From NCBI GenBank assembly GCA_036389135.1, contig DASVQP010000129.1, positions 1-64,000 of the forward strand: DNA of 64,000 nt, read 5' to 3'. The stretch comes from Longimicrobium sp. (GTDB lineage: Bacteria > Gemmatimonadota > Gemmatimonadetes > Longimicrobiales > Longimicrobiaceae). The notes under the pieces are model-generated. The model did no database searches. It had not been told where the DNA came from and saw nothing but the letters and a program-made list of their open reading frames with translations. Positions 23,773 through 32,252 of the stretch are shown in pieces (the stretch's first letter is position 1; the number at the start of each line of letters is the position of its first letter). The position numbers were made by a program, and so were the translations under genes.

Positions 23773-24780
23773 TTACGTGCCGCGCGGCGGACGGCTGGGG
23801 AGGGCGCGCACGGCCGGCACCAGCGTACGCACCGGATCGGTGACGGGCAGCGGCGAGAACGGCTCGGAGATGAAGATCTGCGTCAGGTGGCGCCAGCGGG
23901 CGAGGGCGCCGAGCGGCTGCAGCTCGCCGTCGGGGCGGCCGGTGGCGAGGGTGACGTGGGGGACGCGCGGGATCAGCCGCAGGACGGCGAGCTCCAAGCC
24001 CGCCGCGGCGTCGGTGTCGGGGAGGTAGACGTGGCCGGGGTCGTTGGAGTCTGCGCCGTAGCTCTCCAGGCCCATCTCGGCGGCGGCGCGGTGGAAGGCG
24101 GGCATCTGCGAGGGCGCGACATCGTAGTCGGCGGCGCGGGCGGCGGCGCGGCCCAGCCGGTCCACGCGGCAGTGCCATGAGGTGAGGGTGCTGGTGGCGA
24201 AGAAGCCGGGCCGGCTGCGCCCCTGCTGAAAGAGCCACGCCTGCCGCTGCGGCGCCCTCCACGTCTCGCGGCGGCGGATGCGCACGCCGCGCGCGGCCAG
24301 CGCCTGCTCCATCCGCCGCAGCTTCGACGCGAAGATAGGGTCCAGCAGCTCCATCTCCCGGTACGTGCGGCGCACCTCGCCGCCGAAGACGGTGCGCAGG
24401 ATCCGCCACTCCCAGTGCTCGTAGCTCTCGCCCGGGTCGGGGTGCGGCATCCCGGGGACGCCCACGACGTGCGTGCCTGGGAGCGGGGTGGCGGGCTGGT
24501 AGACGGGCACGTCCAGGTACGACAGCAACCCGAAGCGCCCCGGCCCGCGCGCGTTGTAGCGGCAGCGAAGCTCGGAAGGCGTCGGGTTGCGGCCCAGGCG
24601 CTCGATAGGGCGCACGCTGCACGGGTTCACCAGCGGCGGCCGGGCGGGTGCCGCGAGCGGGGGAGCGGGTGACGGCGCTGGCGCCGCGGGCCGGGTGCTG
24701 TCCGCGGGTGGAACGGTCTGCGCCGCGAGCGGGGCCGCGGCCAGCGCGCAGGCGATCAGGGCAGGGAAGTGCTTCGACAT
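23773..24780 (-). CDS. Secreted protein, possible M15-type peptidase
   Basis: 335 residues from the ATG at 24780, where a signal peptide begins (cleavage near LAAQT, residue 20); a Pro/Ala-rich linker follows. Two segments recall M15 peptidoglycan D,D-/L,D-peptidases: TSWHCRVDRLGRAAARAADYD (split here by an insertion relative to the SxHxxGxAxD pattern) and DPGHVYLP (compare the EPWHV ligand region). If correct, His and Asp of the first and His of the second bind zinc. The inserted residues make this uncertain. The frame is open for 31 codons upstream of the chosen start, but those lack signal-peptide character. It stands between TerC and the nfu-like gene, divergent from the latter. Confidence 0.72.
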   Translation of the reverse strand: MSKHFPALIACALAAAPLAAQTVPPADSTRPAAPAPSPAPPLAAPARPPLVNPCSVRPIERLGRNPTPSELRCRYNARGPGRFGLLSYLDVPVYQPATPLPGTHVVGVPGMPHPDPGESYEHWEWRILRTVFGGEVRRTYREMELLDPIFASKLRRMEQALAARGVRIRRRETWRAPQRQAWLFQQGRSRPGFFATSTLTSWHCRVDRLGRAAARAADYDVAPSQMPAFHRAAAEMGLESYGADSNDPGHVYLPDTDAAAGLELAVLRLIPRVPHVTLATGRPDGELQPLGALARWRHLTQIFISEPFSPLPVTDPVRTLVPAVRALPSRPPRGT

Positions 24781-24965
24781 CGTGTGCGAAAGAGGACGGC
24801 CGGCGCGCGGAGCTTGCCCCGTGCGTACCCCCGTCCGCCTGAATGGTTGTGTGGCCGGGCGCCAAGCTAACACGCCCCCGCCGCCCCGGCGAGGCGCCTC
24901 ATTCGTTGCGTCCCGCGGCGGCGCGGCCTATGCTTTCCAACTGACCCTTACCCGTGGAGCAGTGG

Positions 24966-25238
24966 ATGGCGAAGGCAAAGGTGAAGTTCGAGGAGACGCC
25001 CAATCCCAACGCGGGCAAGTTCACGGTGGGCCGCACCCTGGTGGAGGGGCGCAGCGGCCTCACCTTCGATACGGCCGGGGAGGCAAAGGACAACGCGATC
25101 GCGGCGCGGCTGATGGCGGAACCAGGGGTGGCCTCCATCTTCATCGTGGCCGACTTCGTCACCGTCACCAAGGACGACGAGGCGACGTGGGCGAATCTGG
25201 CGCCGCGGGTGCAGGCCGCGTTGCGCGAGACGCTGTGA
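24966..25238 (+). CDS. Nfu/NifU N-terminal domain protein
   Basis: 90 residues; nearly the whole protein is the Nfu N-terminal domain (VKFEETPNPNAGKFTVGR is characteristic). The C-terminal CxxC cluster-binding domain of full Nfu is absent, so it cannot hold an Fe-S cluster alone. It may assist cluster transfer or partner choice (inference). The start at 24966 has GGAG at a good distance; a GTG at 24954 is the alternative. Its stop overlaps the next start (GTGA), so it is co-translated with the aminopeptidase. Confidence 0.87.
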   Translation: MAKAKVKFEETPNPNAGKFTVGRTLVEGRSGLTFDTAGEAKDNAIAARLMAEPGVASIFIVADFVTVTKDDEATWANLAPRVQAALRETL

Positions 25239-26590
25239 CGGCCGGTTTCGACGCGGAGACGTACCGCCGCCGGAGGGAGCGCTTCCTGGAGGGGATCGGC
25301 GGCGGGGTGGCGATCCTGGTGGCGCTCCCGGAGCTGGTGAAGTCGCGCGACACCTCCGTCCGCTACCGGCCGGACAGCGACCTCTTCTACCTCACGGGCT
25401 TCGCGGAGCCGGGCGCCGTCGCCGTGCTGACGCCGCACGACGCCGAGCACCGGCTGACGCTCTTCGTGCGCGAGCGCAATCCCGAGCGCGAGGCGTGGGA
25501 TGGCCCCCGCGCCGGTCCCGAGGGCGCACGCGAGCACTTCGCCGCCACCGCCGCGTACCCGATGAAAGAGCTGGACGAGCGGCTCAAGGCGCTGGTGGAG
25601 CCCGCGGACGGCATCGTCTACGCGCTCGGCTCGGACGCGGAGATGGACGGACGCGTGACGGGCCTGCTCCGCGGCTTCCGGCGCACCCGCCCGCGCACCG
25701 GCAAGGGCCCCGCCGAGGTGCGCGACCCCGCCGTCGTGCTGGACCGGATGCGGATGATCAAGGAGCCCGCCGAGCTGGAGCGGATTCGTGCCGCGGCCGA
25801 GATCGCGGCGCGCGCGCACGCCACAGCCATGCGCGGCGCCCGTCCGGGGATCGGCGAATGGGAGCTGGAGGCGATCGTCGAGTCCACGTTTCGCGCGGCC
25901 GGGCCGACGGCCGAAACCGCCTTCCCCAGCATCGTGGGGAGCGGGACCAACGCCACCGTCCTGCACTACCACGACAACTCCCGCCGCACCGAGGACGGCG
26001 ACCTGGTGCTGATCGACGCGGGGGCCGCGCTGGGGCTCTACTGCTCGGACATCACGCGCACCTTCCCCGTCAACGGCCGCTTCACGCCCGCGCAGCGCGA
26101 GGTGTACGAAATCGTGCTGGCGGCGGAGGAGGCGGCCATCGCGGCGATCCGGCCCGGCGCGCCGTTCTCCGCCATCCACCAGGCGGCGCTCGGGGTGCTG
26201 GTGCAGGGGATGATCGATCTGGGGCTGATGACGGGCACGGCGGAGGAGGTGATCGAGGCCAAGGGGCACCAGCGCTTCTTCATGCACCAGACCTCGCACT
26301 TCCTGGGGCTGGACGTGCACGACGTGGGCGCCTACGCCAAACCGGACGGCTCGCCCGTCGCTCTGGAGCCGGGGATGGTGCTCACCGTGGAGCCCGGCCT
26401 CTACATCCCCGCCGCCGACGACGTGCCGGAGCGGCTGCGCGGGGTCGGCGTGCGCATCGAGGACGACGTGATCGTCACGGACGAGGGCCACGAGGTCATC
26501 ACCCGCGGCGTCCCCGTGTATCCGAATCAGATCGAGGCGCTGGTCGGGCAGGCCATAGCGCCTCCCGACCCGTCGGAGGGATCCCCATGA
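25235..26590 (+). CDS. Xaa-Pro aminopeptidase (M24B, PepP-like)
   Basis: 451 residues from a GTG overlapping the nfu-like stop. An N-terminal creatinase-type domain (about 1-165) is followed by the pita-bread metallopeptidase domain. The dinuclear metal ligands are visible: Asp in LIDAG, Asp in DITRTFP, His in HFLGLDVHD, Glu in VEPGLYIP and Glu in RIEDDV. It removes an N-terminal residue before proline from peptides in the cytoplasm. The next gene, ccmC, starts within its stop (ATGA). Confidence 0.93.
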   Translation: MTAGFDAETYRRRRERFLEGIGGGVAILVALPELVKSRDTSVRYRPDSDLFYLTGFAEPGAVAVLTPHDAEHRLTLFVRERNPEREAWDGPRAGPEGAREHFAATAAYPMKELDERLKALVEPADGIVYALGSDAEMDGRVTGLLRGFRRTRPRTGKGPAEVRDPAVVLDRMRMIKEPAELERIRAAAEIAARAHATAMRGARPGIGEWELEAIVESTFRAAGPTAETAFPSIVGSGTNATVLHYHDNSRRTEDGDLVLIDAGAALGLYCSDITRTFPVNGRFTPAQREVYEIVLAAEEAAIAAIRPGAPFSAIHQAALGVLVQGMIDLGLMTGTAEEVIEAKGHQRFFMHQTSHFLGLDVHDVGAYAKPDGSPVALEPGMVLTVEPGLYIPAADDVPERLRGVGVRIEDDVIVTDEGHEVITRGVPVYPNQIEALVGQAIAPPDPSEGSP

Positions 26591-27345
26591 ACCCGACCTC
26601 ATCGTTCGATCCCGCCGCGAGCGCGACCGTTCGCCGGTGGGGAACCATCCTCATTGCTCTCGGTGGCGCGGGCGTCGTCGGAGCGCTTTGGATGGTCTTC
26701 TTCTATGCTCCCACCGAGCGTGAGATGGGGGTCATTCAGCGGATCTACTACATCCACATTCCCACCGCGTGGCTGGGCGAGTTCGGATACGGTCTGCTCG
26801 CTCTCTGCTCGCTGGGCTATCTGCTGCTTCGCGACGAGCGGCTGGACGCGATGGCGGTGGCCGCGGCGGAGACGGGATTCCTCTTCCTGACGGCGACACT
26901 CGTGGCCGGCCCGCTCTGGGCGAAGATCGCGTGGGGCGCATGGTGGGTGTGGGACGCGCGCCTGTCTTTCACCCTGATCCTCTGGCTGCTCTGGATCGGG
27001 TACTTCATGCTGCGCGACGCCACCGCGAATCCCGACACCGGGAAGCGGCTCGCCGCCATCACGGCGCTGATCGGCGCGGTCGATCTTCCGCTGATCCACA
27101 TGAGCGTCTACTGGTTCCGGACGCAGCATCCCAAGCCGGTGATGATGAACCCGGAAGGCCCCACCGCCGATCCGGAGATCACCCGCACGATCCTGGCGTG
27201 CGTGCTGGCCTTCACCCTCTTCTACTTCGGGCTGTTGCTCTACCGCTACGAGTACGAGCGGCTGAAGCGGCACATCGAGCTCCTCGAGCACCCCCGTCGT
27301 GCCGGAGAGCGGCATCGCTCCTCTCCCGCGGGAGGCGGCCGATGA
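26587..27345 (+). CDS. ccmC: CcmC, heme handling protein of cytochrome c maturation
   Basis: 252 residues with six predicted membrane helices. The tryptophan-rich WWD motif is present (WGAWWVWDARLS, about residue 118-129), flanked by the two conserved periplasm-facing histidines (YYIHIPTAW and LIHMSVYW). CcmC loads heme onto CcmE in system I. Its N-terminal ATG overlaps the aminopeptidase stop. The other ccm genes are not in the window, so the pathway is split across the genome. Confidence 0.93.
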   Translation: MNPTSSFDPAASATVRRWGTILIALGGAGVVGALWMVFFYAPTEREMGVIQRIYYIHIPTAWLGEFGYGLLALCSLGYLLLRDERLDAMAVAAAETGFLFLTATLVAGPLWAKIAWGAWWVWDARLSFTLILWLLWIGYFMLRDATANPDTGKRLAAITALIGAVDLPLIHMSVYWFRTQHPKPVMMNPEGPTADPEITRTILACVLAFTLFYFGLLLYRYEYERLKRHIELLEHPRRAGERHRSSPAGGGR

Positions 27346-27662
27346 TGCGGCACGCGATCGCATCCGTCGCTCTCGTCCTCACCCTCCTCGTGCCGGTGGA
27401 CGCTCGCGGCCTGGCGACTCCGGACGCAGCGTCAGCCCGCACGAACGAAGCGCGGGCTGAGCGTCAACCCGCGGTGCCATACGCCCGGCAGGGATCCGGC
27501 CTCCCGCAGCAGGCGCCCCCGCCGCGAACCCTGAGGGAGTTCTGGCCCGTTTTCGCCCTGATCGTCCTGGTCTGGATCGGGATCGTCGGCTATCTGCTCA
27601 GATCGGGTGCGGCGCTGGGGAGAGTCGCCCGCGGCATCCGGCGGCTCGATCAGGACATCTGA
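27342..27662 (+). CDS. CcmD-like small membrane protein
   Basis: 106 residues. An N-terminal hydrophobic segment (about 5-22, perhaps a signal peptide) leads to an Ala/Pro-rich stretch and one strong membrane helix (WPVFALIVLVWIGIVGYLL, about 68-86) followed by basic and Arg-rich residues. The last half matches the size and layout of CcmD, which releases holo-CcmE from CcmABC. The extra N-terminal half is unusual. The start overlaps the ccmC stop (ATGATG), which supports the call more than sequence does. Confidence 0.68.
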   Translation: MMRHAIASVALVLTLLVPVDARGLATPDAASARTNEARAERQPAVPYARQGSGLPQQAPPPRTLREFWPVFALIVLVWIGIVGYLLRSGAALGRVARGIRRLDQDI

Positions 27663-27767
27663 CCATCCCACCGCGACGCCCATGATCCGCAACCTGGTGA
27701 TTGCCCGCGAGCCCGGCGACAACTCAGGATGACAGAATGTGGGGTGACCGCACGCCCGGCCGCGCAC

Positions 27768-27860
27768 GAGACCGCTTCAGCGGTCTTCCCGTAGTTCCAG
27801 CCGGGGGATTCATCCCCCGGTGTCCGCGGGATTCATCCCCCGGTGTCCGCGGGATTCATG
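27768..27860. repeat. Double-hairpin repeat (copy 2 of 3), second hairpin partly tandem
   Basis: GACCGCTTCAGCGGTC, the spacer TTCCCGTAGTTCCA, then CCGGGGGATTCATCCCCCGG. The part reading GGATTCATCCCCCGGTGTCC is repeated downstream, and a last truncated GGGATTCATG closes the block. Confidence 0.75.
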
Positions 27861-27923
27861 CGCGCCAACGCCTTGCGCTCACGACAGATCGGTGTAGATT
27901 GCGCGTTGCACGCCAACTGCGTG

Positions 27924-27976
27924 CGGTGGATGAATTTGCCGCGACCGCTTGCGACCACCTAAAAAAACGCTAAAGA
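27924..27976 (+). promoter_or_regulatory. SAM-II riboswitch aptamer upstream of metH
   Basis: The layout matches the SAM-II (metA-type) pseudoknot aptamer. GGTGG at 27925 pairs with CCACC at 27955; the loop contains ATGAATTTG. CGCTTGC follows, and after the stem comes an A-rich linker with the conserved CGCTAAAG near 27968-27975 that closes the pseudoknot. These words (ATTTG, GCTTGC, CCAC, GCTAAAG in this order and spacing) are the conserved core of the class. Family knowledge: binding S-adenosylmethionine turns the downstream gene off. It lies 87 bases before the metH start, which suits the pathway. Confidence 0.85.
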
Positions 27977-28011
27977 GTCGGGATCTCCGGTAGCCCGTTC
28001 TGGTATGCCGT

Positions 28012-28048
28012 GCCCCGCACTCCAAGAGAGCCGCGGGGCCTTTGTTTC
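28012..28048 (+). terminator. Terminator-like hairpin between SAM-II aptamer and metH
   Basis: GCCCCGC (28012-28018) pairs with GCGGGGC (28033-28039), followed by CTTTGTTT. It ends 15 bases before the metH ATG. As the expression platform of the riboswitch it would stop transcription when SAM is bound (inference); no clear antiterminator pairing was worked out. Confidence 0.6.
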
Positions 28049-28062
28049 TCTGGAAATCACGC

Positions 28063-31000
28063 ATGCAGCAGCTTCGCCCGCCATATCTCGCAGCACTCGA
28101 CCAGCGCGTCCTCGTCTTCGACGGGGCGATGGGGACCTCGGTCCAGCGCTACAACCTGACCCCGGAGGACTTCGGCGGCGAGAGGCTGGAGGGGTGCAAC
28201 GACTACCTCGTCATCTCCAAGCCGAACGTCATCGAGGAGATCCACGCCTCGTTCATGGAAGCGGGCGCGGACGTGCTGGAGACGGACACCTTTCGCTCCA
28301 ACCGCATCACGCTGCGCGAGTACGGCCTGCAGGAGCGCGTGCGCGAAATCAACGTCGCCGCCGCCTCGCTCGCCCGGCGCGTGGCGGACCGCTTCTCCAC
28401 GCCGGAGAAGCCGCGCTTCGTGGCCGGCTCCATCGGCCCCAGCGGCTTCCTGCCGTCGGCGAGCGACCCCACGCTGGGGAACATCACCTTCGACGAGCTC
28501 GCGCCCGTCTTCCAGGAGCAGGCCGCGGCGCTGATCGAGGGCGGGGTGGACGTGCTGCTGGTGGAGACCTCGCAGGACATCCTGGAGGTGAAGGCCGCCA
28601 TCTTCGGGTGCCGCGCCGCCATCCGCGAGGCGAGCCGGCCCGTCGCGCTGCAGGTGCAGGTGACGCTGGACACCAGCGGCCGGATGCTGCTGGGCACCGA
28701 CATCGGCGCGGCCATGGTGACGCTGGAGTCGCTGCGGGTGGACGTGGTGGGGCTCAACTGCTCCACCGGCCCCGAGCACATGCGCCAGCCGATCCGCTTC
28801 CTGGGCGAGAACGCGCGCCTCCCCGTCTCGTGCATCCCCAACGCCGGGATCCCGCACAACGACGGCGGCGTGGCCGTGTACCCGCTGGAGCCCGTCCCCT
28901 TCGCCGAGCAGCTCGCCGAGTTCGTGAACGAGCACGGCGTGCGCGTCGTGGGCGGGTGCTGCGGCACGACGCCCGAGCACATCCGCGAGCTGGTGGCGCG
29001 CGTGGGCGGCGCGAAGCCGCGGGTGAGCGAGGCCGCGTTCGTGCCGCGCCTCTCCTCCGGCATCCGCGCGACGGACCTGATCCAGGAGCCGGCGCCGACG
29101 ATGATCGGCGAGCGGGTCAACTCGCAGGGGAGCCGCAAGGTCAAGCGCCTCCTGCTGGGCGACGACTACGACGGCATCCTGGACGTGGCCCGCGACCAGA
29201 CGGAGAGCGGCGCGCACGTGCTGGACGTGTGCGTGGCGCTGACGGAGCGCGCCGACGAGGACGACCAGATGCGCACCGTCGTCAAGCTCCTCTCGCAGGG
29301 CGTGGACGCGCCGCTGTGCATCGACTCCACGGAGGCGCCGGTGATCGAGGCGGCGCTGAAGCAGTCGCCGGGGCGCGCCATCGTCAACTCCATCAACCTG
29401 GAGAACGGGCGCGAGCGGTGCGACGCGGTGCTGCCGTCGGTGGCGGCGCACGGGGCGGCGGTGATCGCGCTGACCATCGACCGCGACCTGGGCGGGATGT
29501 GCAAGACGCGCGAGACGAAGCTGGAGGCCGCGCGCAAGATCCACGCGATCGCCGTGGGCGAGTACGGGCTGCACCCCAGCGACCTGATCTTCGACGCGCT
29601 GACCTTTACCCTCGCCACCGGCGACGAGGAGTTCCGCAAATCGGCGGCGGAGACCATCGAGGGGATCAGGGCGATCAAGGAGGCGCTCCCGGGCGTGCTG
29701 ACCACGCTGGGCGTGTCGAACGTGTCGTTCGGGCTGTCGCCGGCGGCGCGCGGGGTGCTCAACTCCGTCTTCCTGCACCACTGCGTGCAGGCGGGGCTGG
29801 ATACGGCCATCATCAACCCCGCGCACGTCAAGCCGTACTTCGAGATCCCGGACGCGGAGCGCAGGCTGGCCGACGACCTGATCTTCGACCGGCGCACCGC
29901 GGAGCACGACCCGCTGGCGGCGTTCATCGCCTTCTACGAGAACAGCACGGTCGAGCAGGAGTCCAGCGTCGATCCCACGGCGGGGATGGAGCCGGAGGAG
30001 GCGCTGCACTGGAAGATCCTGCACCGCAAAAAGGAAGGGATCGAGGAGTGGATCGACCGTGCGGTGGAGAAGTTCGGCGCGGTGCCGGTGCTCAACGACG
30101 TCCTGCTTCCCGCGATGAAGGAGGTGGGCGACAAGTTCGGCGCGGGCGAGCTGATCCTTCCCTTCGTGCTGCAGAGCGCGGAGGCGATGAAGCGCGCCGT
30201 GGCGCGGCTGGAGAACTACCTGGAGAAGGCGGAGGGGCAGACGAAGGGAAAGGTGGTGCTTGCAACCGTGTACGGCGACGTGCACGACATCGGCAAGAGC
30301 CTGGTGAACACCATCCTGACCAACAACGGCTACACCGTGTACGACCTCGGCAAGCAGGTACCGGTCAACACCATCATCGAGAAGGCGCAGGAGGTGGGCG
30401 CGGACGCCATCGGCCTTTCCGCGCTCCTGGTGAGCACATCGAAGCAGATGCCGCTGTGCGCGCAGGAGCTGCACAAGCGCGGCCTTCGCTATCCGCTGCT
30501 GGTGGGCGGCGCGGCGATCAACCCGTCGTTCGTGCGCGGCGCGGCGCTGGTGGAGGATGGCAAGCCCTTCCCGGCCGGGATGTTCTACTGCAAGGACGCC
30601 TTCGAGGGGCTGTCGACGATGGACAGCCTGATGGCCGAGAACGGCGAGCAGTTCATCGTCGAGCACAACGAGGAGATGCTGCGCCGCTCCGCCGCCTACA
30701 ACGCGGCGAAGGAGGCGGCGAAGGGGAAGCGTCCCGCATCGCGCGAGAACCCCGCCGTGGGCGCGGCCGACGTTCCCACGCCGCCGTTCTGGGGGTGGAA
30801 GGTGCTGCAGAACCTGCCCGTGGACGACGTGGTGGAGTGCATCGACCGCAACACGCTGTACCGGATGCAGTGGGGCGCCCGCAACCTCAAGGGCGATGAG
30901 TGGGAGCGCCTGGTGCGCGAGGACTTCGAGCCGCGCCTCGTGCGCTACGCGCTGGAGGCGCGCACGCAGGGGTGGCTCCGCCCGCGCGCCATCTACGGCT

Positions 31001-31530
31001 ACTTCCCCGCCGGCCGCGACGGCGACGCGGTGGTCGTGTTCGACCCCAAGGACCGGACGCGCGAGGTGGGCCGCTTCGGCTTTCCGCGCCAGGAGGACCG
31101 CGAGGAGCTGTGCCTTGCGGACTACTTCCGCCCCCTGAACGGCGAAGGCCCACAGGACGTCCTCCCGCTCCAGGTAGTTACGAGCGGCGACCGCGCGGCG
31201 GACTTCATCGAGCGCAAGACGAAAGGTGGGGACTACAGCGAGGGCTACTACCTGCACGGCTTCAGCGTGCAGACCGCCGAGGGCGCGGCCGAGCTCGTGA
31301 ACCGCCGCATCCGCCAGGAGCTGGGGATCGGCGAGCCGCGGGGCCTGCGCTACTCGTGGGGCTACCCGGCCTGCCCCGACGTGGAGCAGCACGAGCTCCT
31401 CTTCAAGCTCCTGCCGGTCAAGGAGTCGATCGGCGTCGGCCTCACCGCCGGCTTCCAGCTCGACCCGGAGCAGTCGACGGCGGCGCTGGTCGTGCACCAT
31501 CCGGCGGCGAAGTACTTCTCAACGGGATGA
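28063..31530 (+). CDS. metH: Cobalamin-dependent methionine synthase, full length
   Basis: 1155 residues with all four modules. The homocysteine-binding barrel comes first (about 1-330; zinc ligands include GGCCGT near 299). The methyltetrahydrofolate-binding barrel follows (about 345-600; MIGERVNSQG), then the B12 cap and Rossmann domain (about 635-880; DVHDIGKS with axial His near 742), and the C-terminal SAM-dependent reactivation domain (about 915-1150; RPRAIYGYFPA). It methylates homocysteine from 5-methyl-THF and needs cobalamin. The ATG at 28063 is chosen; an in-frame TTG at 28042 lies inside the terminator-like U-rich run. Control by the SAM-II aptamer 87 bases upstream is expected. 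Confidence 0.95.
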   Translation: MQQLRPPYLAALDQRVLVFDGAMGTSVQRYNLTPEDFGGERLEGCNDYLVISKPNVIEEIHASFMEAGADVLETDTFRSNRITLREYGLQERVREINVAAASLARRVADRFSTPEKPRFVAGSIGPSGFLPSASDPTLGNITFDELAPVFQEQAAALIEGGVDVLLVETSQDILEVKAAIFGCRAAIREASRPVALQVQVTLDTSGRMLLGTDIGAAMVTLESLRVDVVGLNCSTGPEHMRQPIRFLGENARLPVSCIPNAGIPHNDGGVAVYPLEPVPFAEQLAEFVNEHGVRVVGGCCGTTPEHIRELVARVGGAKPRVSEAAFVPRLSSGIRATDLIQEPAPTMIGERVNSQGSRKVKRLLLGDDYDGILDVARDQTESGAHVLDVCVALTERADEDDQMRTVVKLLSQGVDAPLCIDSTEAPVIEAALKQSPGRAIVNSINLENGRERCDAVLPSVAAHGAAVIALTIDRDLGGMCKTRETKLEAARKIHAIAVGEYGLHPSDLIFDALTFTLATGDEEFRKSAAETIEGIRAIKEALPGVLTTLGVSNVSFGLSPAARGVLNSVFLHHCVQAGLDTAIINPAHVKPYFEIPDAERRLADDLIFDRRTAEHDPLAAFIAFYENSTVEQESSVDPTAGMEPEEALHWKILHRKKEGIEEWIDRAVEKFGAVPVLNDVLLPAMKEVGDKFGAGELILPFVLQSAEAMKRAVARLENYLEKAEGQTKGKVVLATVYGDVHDIGKSLVNTILTNNGYTVYDLGKQVPVNTIIEKAQEVGADAIGLSALLVSTSKQMPLCAQELHKRGLRYPLLVGGAAINPSFVRGAALVEDGKPFPAGMFYCKDAFEGLSTMDSLMAENGEQFIVEHNEEMLRRSAAYNAAKEAAKGKRPASRENPAVGAADVPTPPFWGWKVLQNLPVDDVVECIDRNTLYRMQWGARNLKGDEWERLVREDFEPRLVRYALEARTQGWLRPRAIYGYFPAGRDGDAVVVFDPKDRTREVGRFGFPRQEDREELCLADYFRPLNGEGPQDVLPLQVVTSGDRAADFIERKTKGGDYSEGYYLHGFSVQTAEGAAELVNRRIRQELGIGEPRGLRYSWGYPACPDVEQHELLFKLLPVKESIGVGLTAGFQLDPEQSTAALVVHHPAAKYFSTG

Positions 31531-31602
31531 CGGGATGGGGGATGGGGGATGAGGGACACCGGGTGCAGTTCATCCCTTCATCCCTCATCCCTTCATCCCT
31601 GC
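31527..31602. repeat. ATCCCTCATCCC inverted simple repeat after metH
   Basis: G-rich tandem units (GGGATGGGGGATGGGGG) starting at the metH stop face C-rich units (CATCCCTTCATCCCTCATCC) 20 bases on, able to form a long stem. It could end metH transcription. Confidence 0.6.
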
Positions 31603-31686
31603 AGTTCTGGCATTCCGCCTGCACCTGGCACCGATACCCGTAGCACGCCACCCCACAGCCCCGCGCCCACGCGCGAGGAGGTCGCA

Positions 31687-32139
31687 ATCGCAAAGGCAAA
31701 CTACAGCGTGGATCGCGCGCTGAAGACGAACCGGGGGCGCTCCCGGATGGTGAGCGCGGCCATCATCGCGCTGGGGGTGCTGATACTTGCGGGCGTGCTC
31801 CTCTTTCGCGACCGCGGGCGAGAGCGCGCCGCCGGCAGCGTGCGCGTGGGCGACGACTCCACGAGCGTGGCGGCGCGGCTGGGCAAGAACCCGCAGCGCT
31901 GCACCGAGAACGACCTTGGGCACCTGGCCGACGCCTTCCCCGCGAACACCCCGCGCCCCACCGTCGAGGAGACGCTGGGCGGGCTCCACGGCCGCACCAC
32001 GACGCGCTGGGTCTACGCCAACAAGGAGCGCACCGGCCCCTGCCGCGCCCGCCGCGGCGACACGGAGGTCGGCTTCGATCGTGAGGGCAGGGTGCTTTGG
32101 GCGGTTCCGGTATTCGGGACCACGCCGATTGTGATGTAA
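31687..32139 (+). CDS. Small single-pass membrane protein, function unknown
   Basis: About 150 residues: a basic N-terminus (NYSVDRALKTNRGRSRM), one membrane helix (about 22-42, SAAIIALGVLILAGVLLF) and an extracytoplasmic domain with two cysteines (QRCTEND and GPCRARR). The start is odd. A consensus AGGAGGT at 31676-31682 is spaced correctly for an ATC codon at 31687, while the nearest ordinary start is a GTG at 31708 with no good ribosome-binding site. Coding potential upstream of the AGGAGGT is poor and lies in repeat DNA. It sits between metH and the metF fusion on the same strand, but no functional link is apparent. Confidence 0.68.
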   Translation: MAKANYSVDRALKTNRGRSRMVSAAIIALGVLILAGVLLFRDRGRERAAGSVRVGDDSTSVAARLGKNPQRCTENDLGHLADAFPANTPRPTVEETLGGLHGRTTTRWVYANKERTGPCRARRGDTEVGFDREGRVLWAVPVFGTTPIVM

Positions 32140-32143
32140 ACGG

Positions 32144-32214
32144 AAGTGCTAAGTGCTGAGTCCTAAGTGCTGTAACCGCAGTTACTCAGCACTTGGCACT
32201 TAGGACTTGGCACT
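32144..32214. repeat. AAGTGCY inverted repeat (copy 1 of 2)
   Basis: Left words AAGTGCTAAGTGCTGAG and CCTAAGTGCTG pair with right words CTCAGCACTTGGCACTTAGG across a GTAACCGCAGTTA centre. It fills the gap before the metF fusion gene. The second copy is at 40887. Confidence 0.75.
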
Positions 32215-32252
32215 ATCCCCGCTGAAACTCAAAGACGGACCGAACCACGCCC

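Noticed and set aside
27663-28062. Cobalamin riboswitch for metH
   Set aside because: No B12-box or its usual length; the conserved words fit SAM-II instead.
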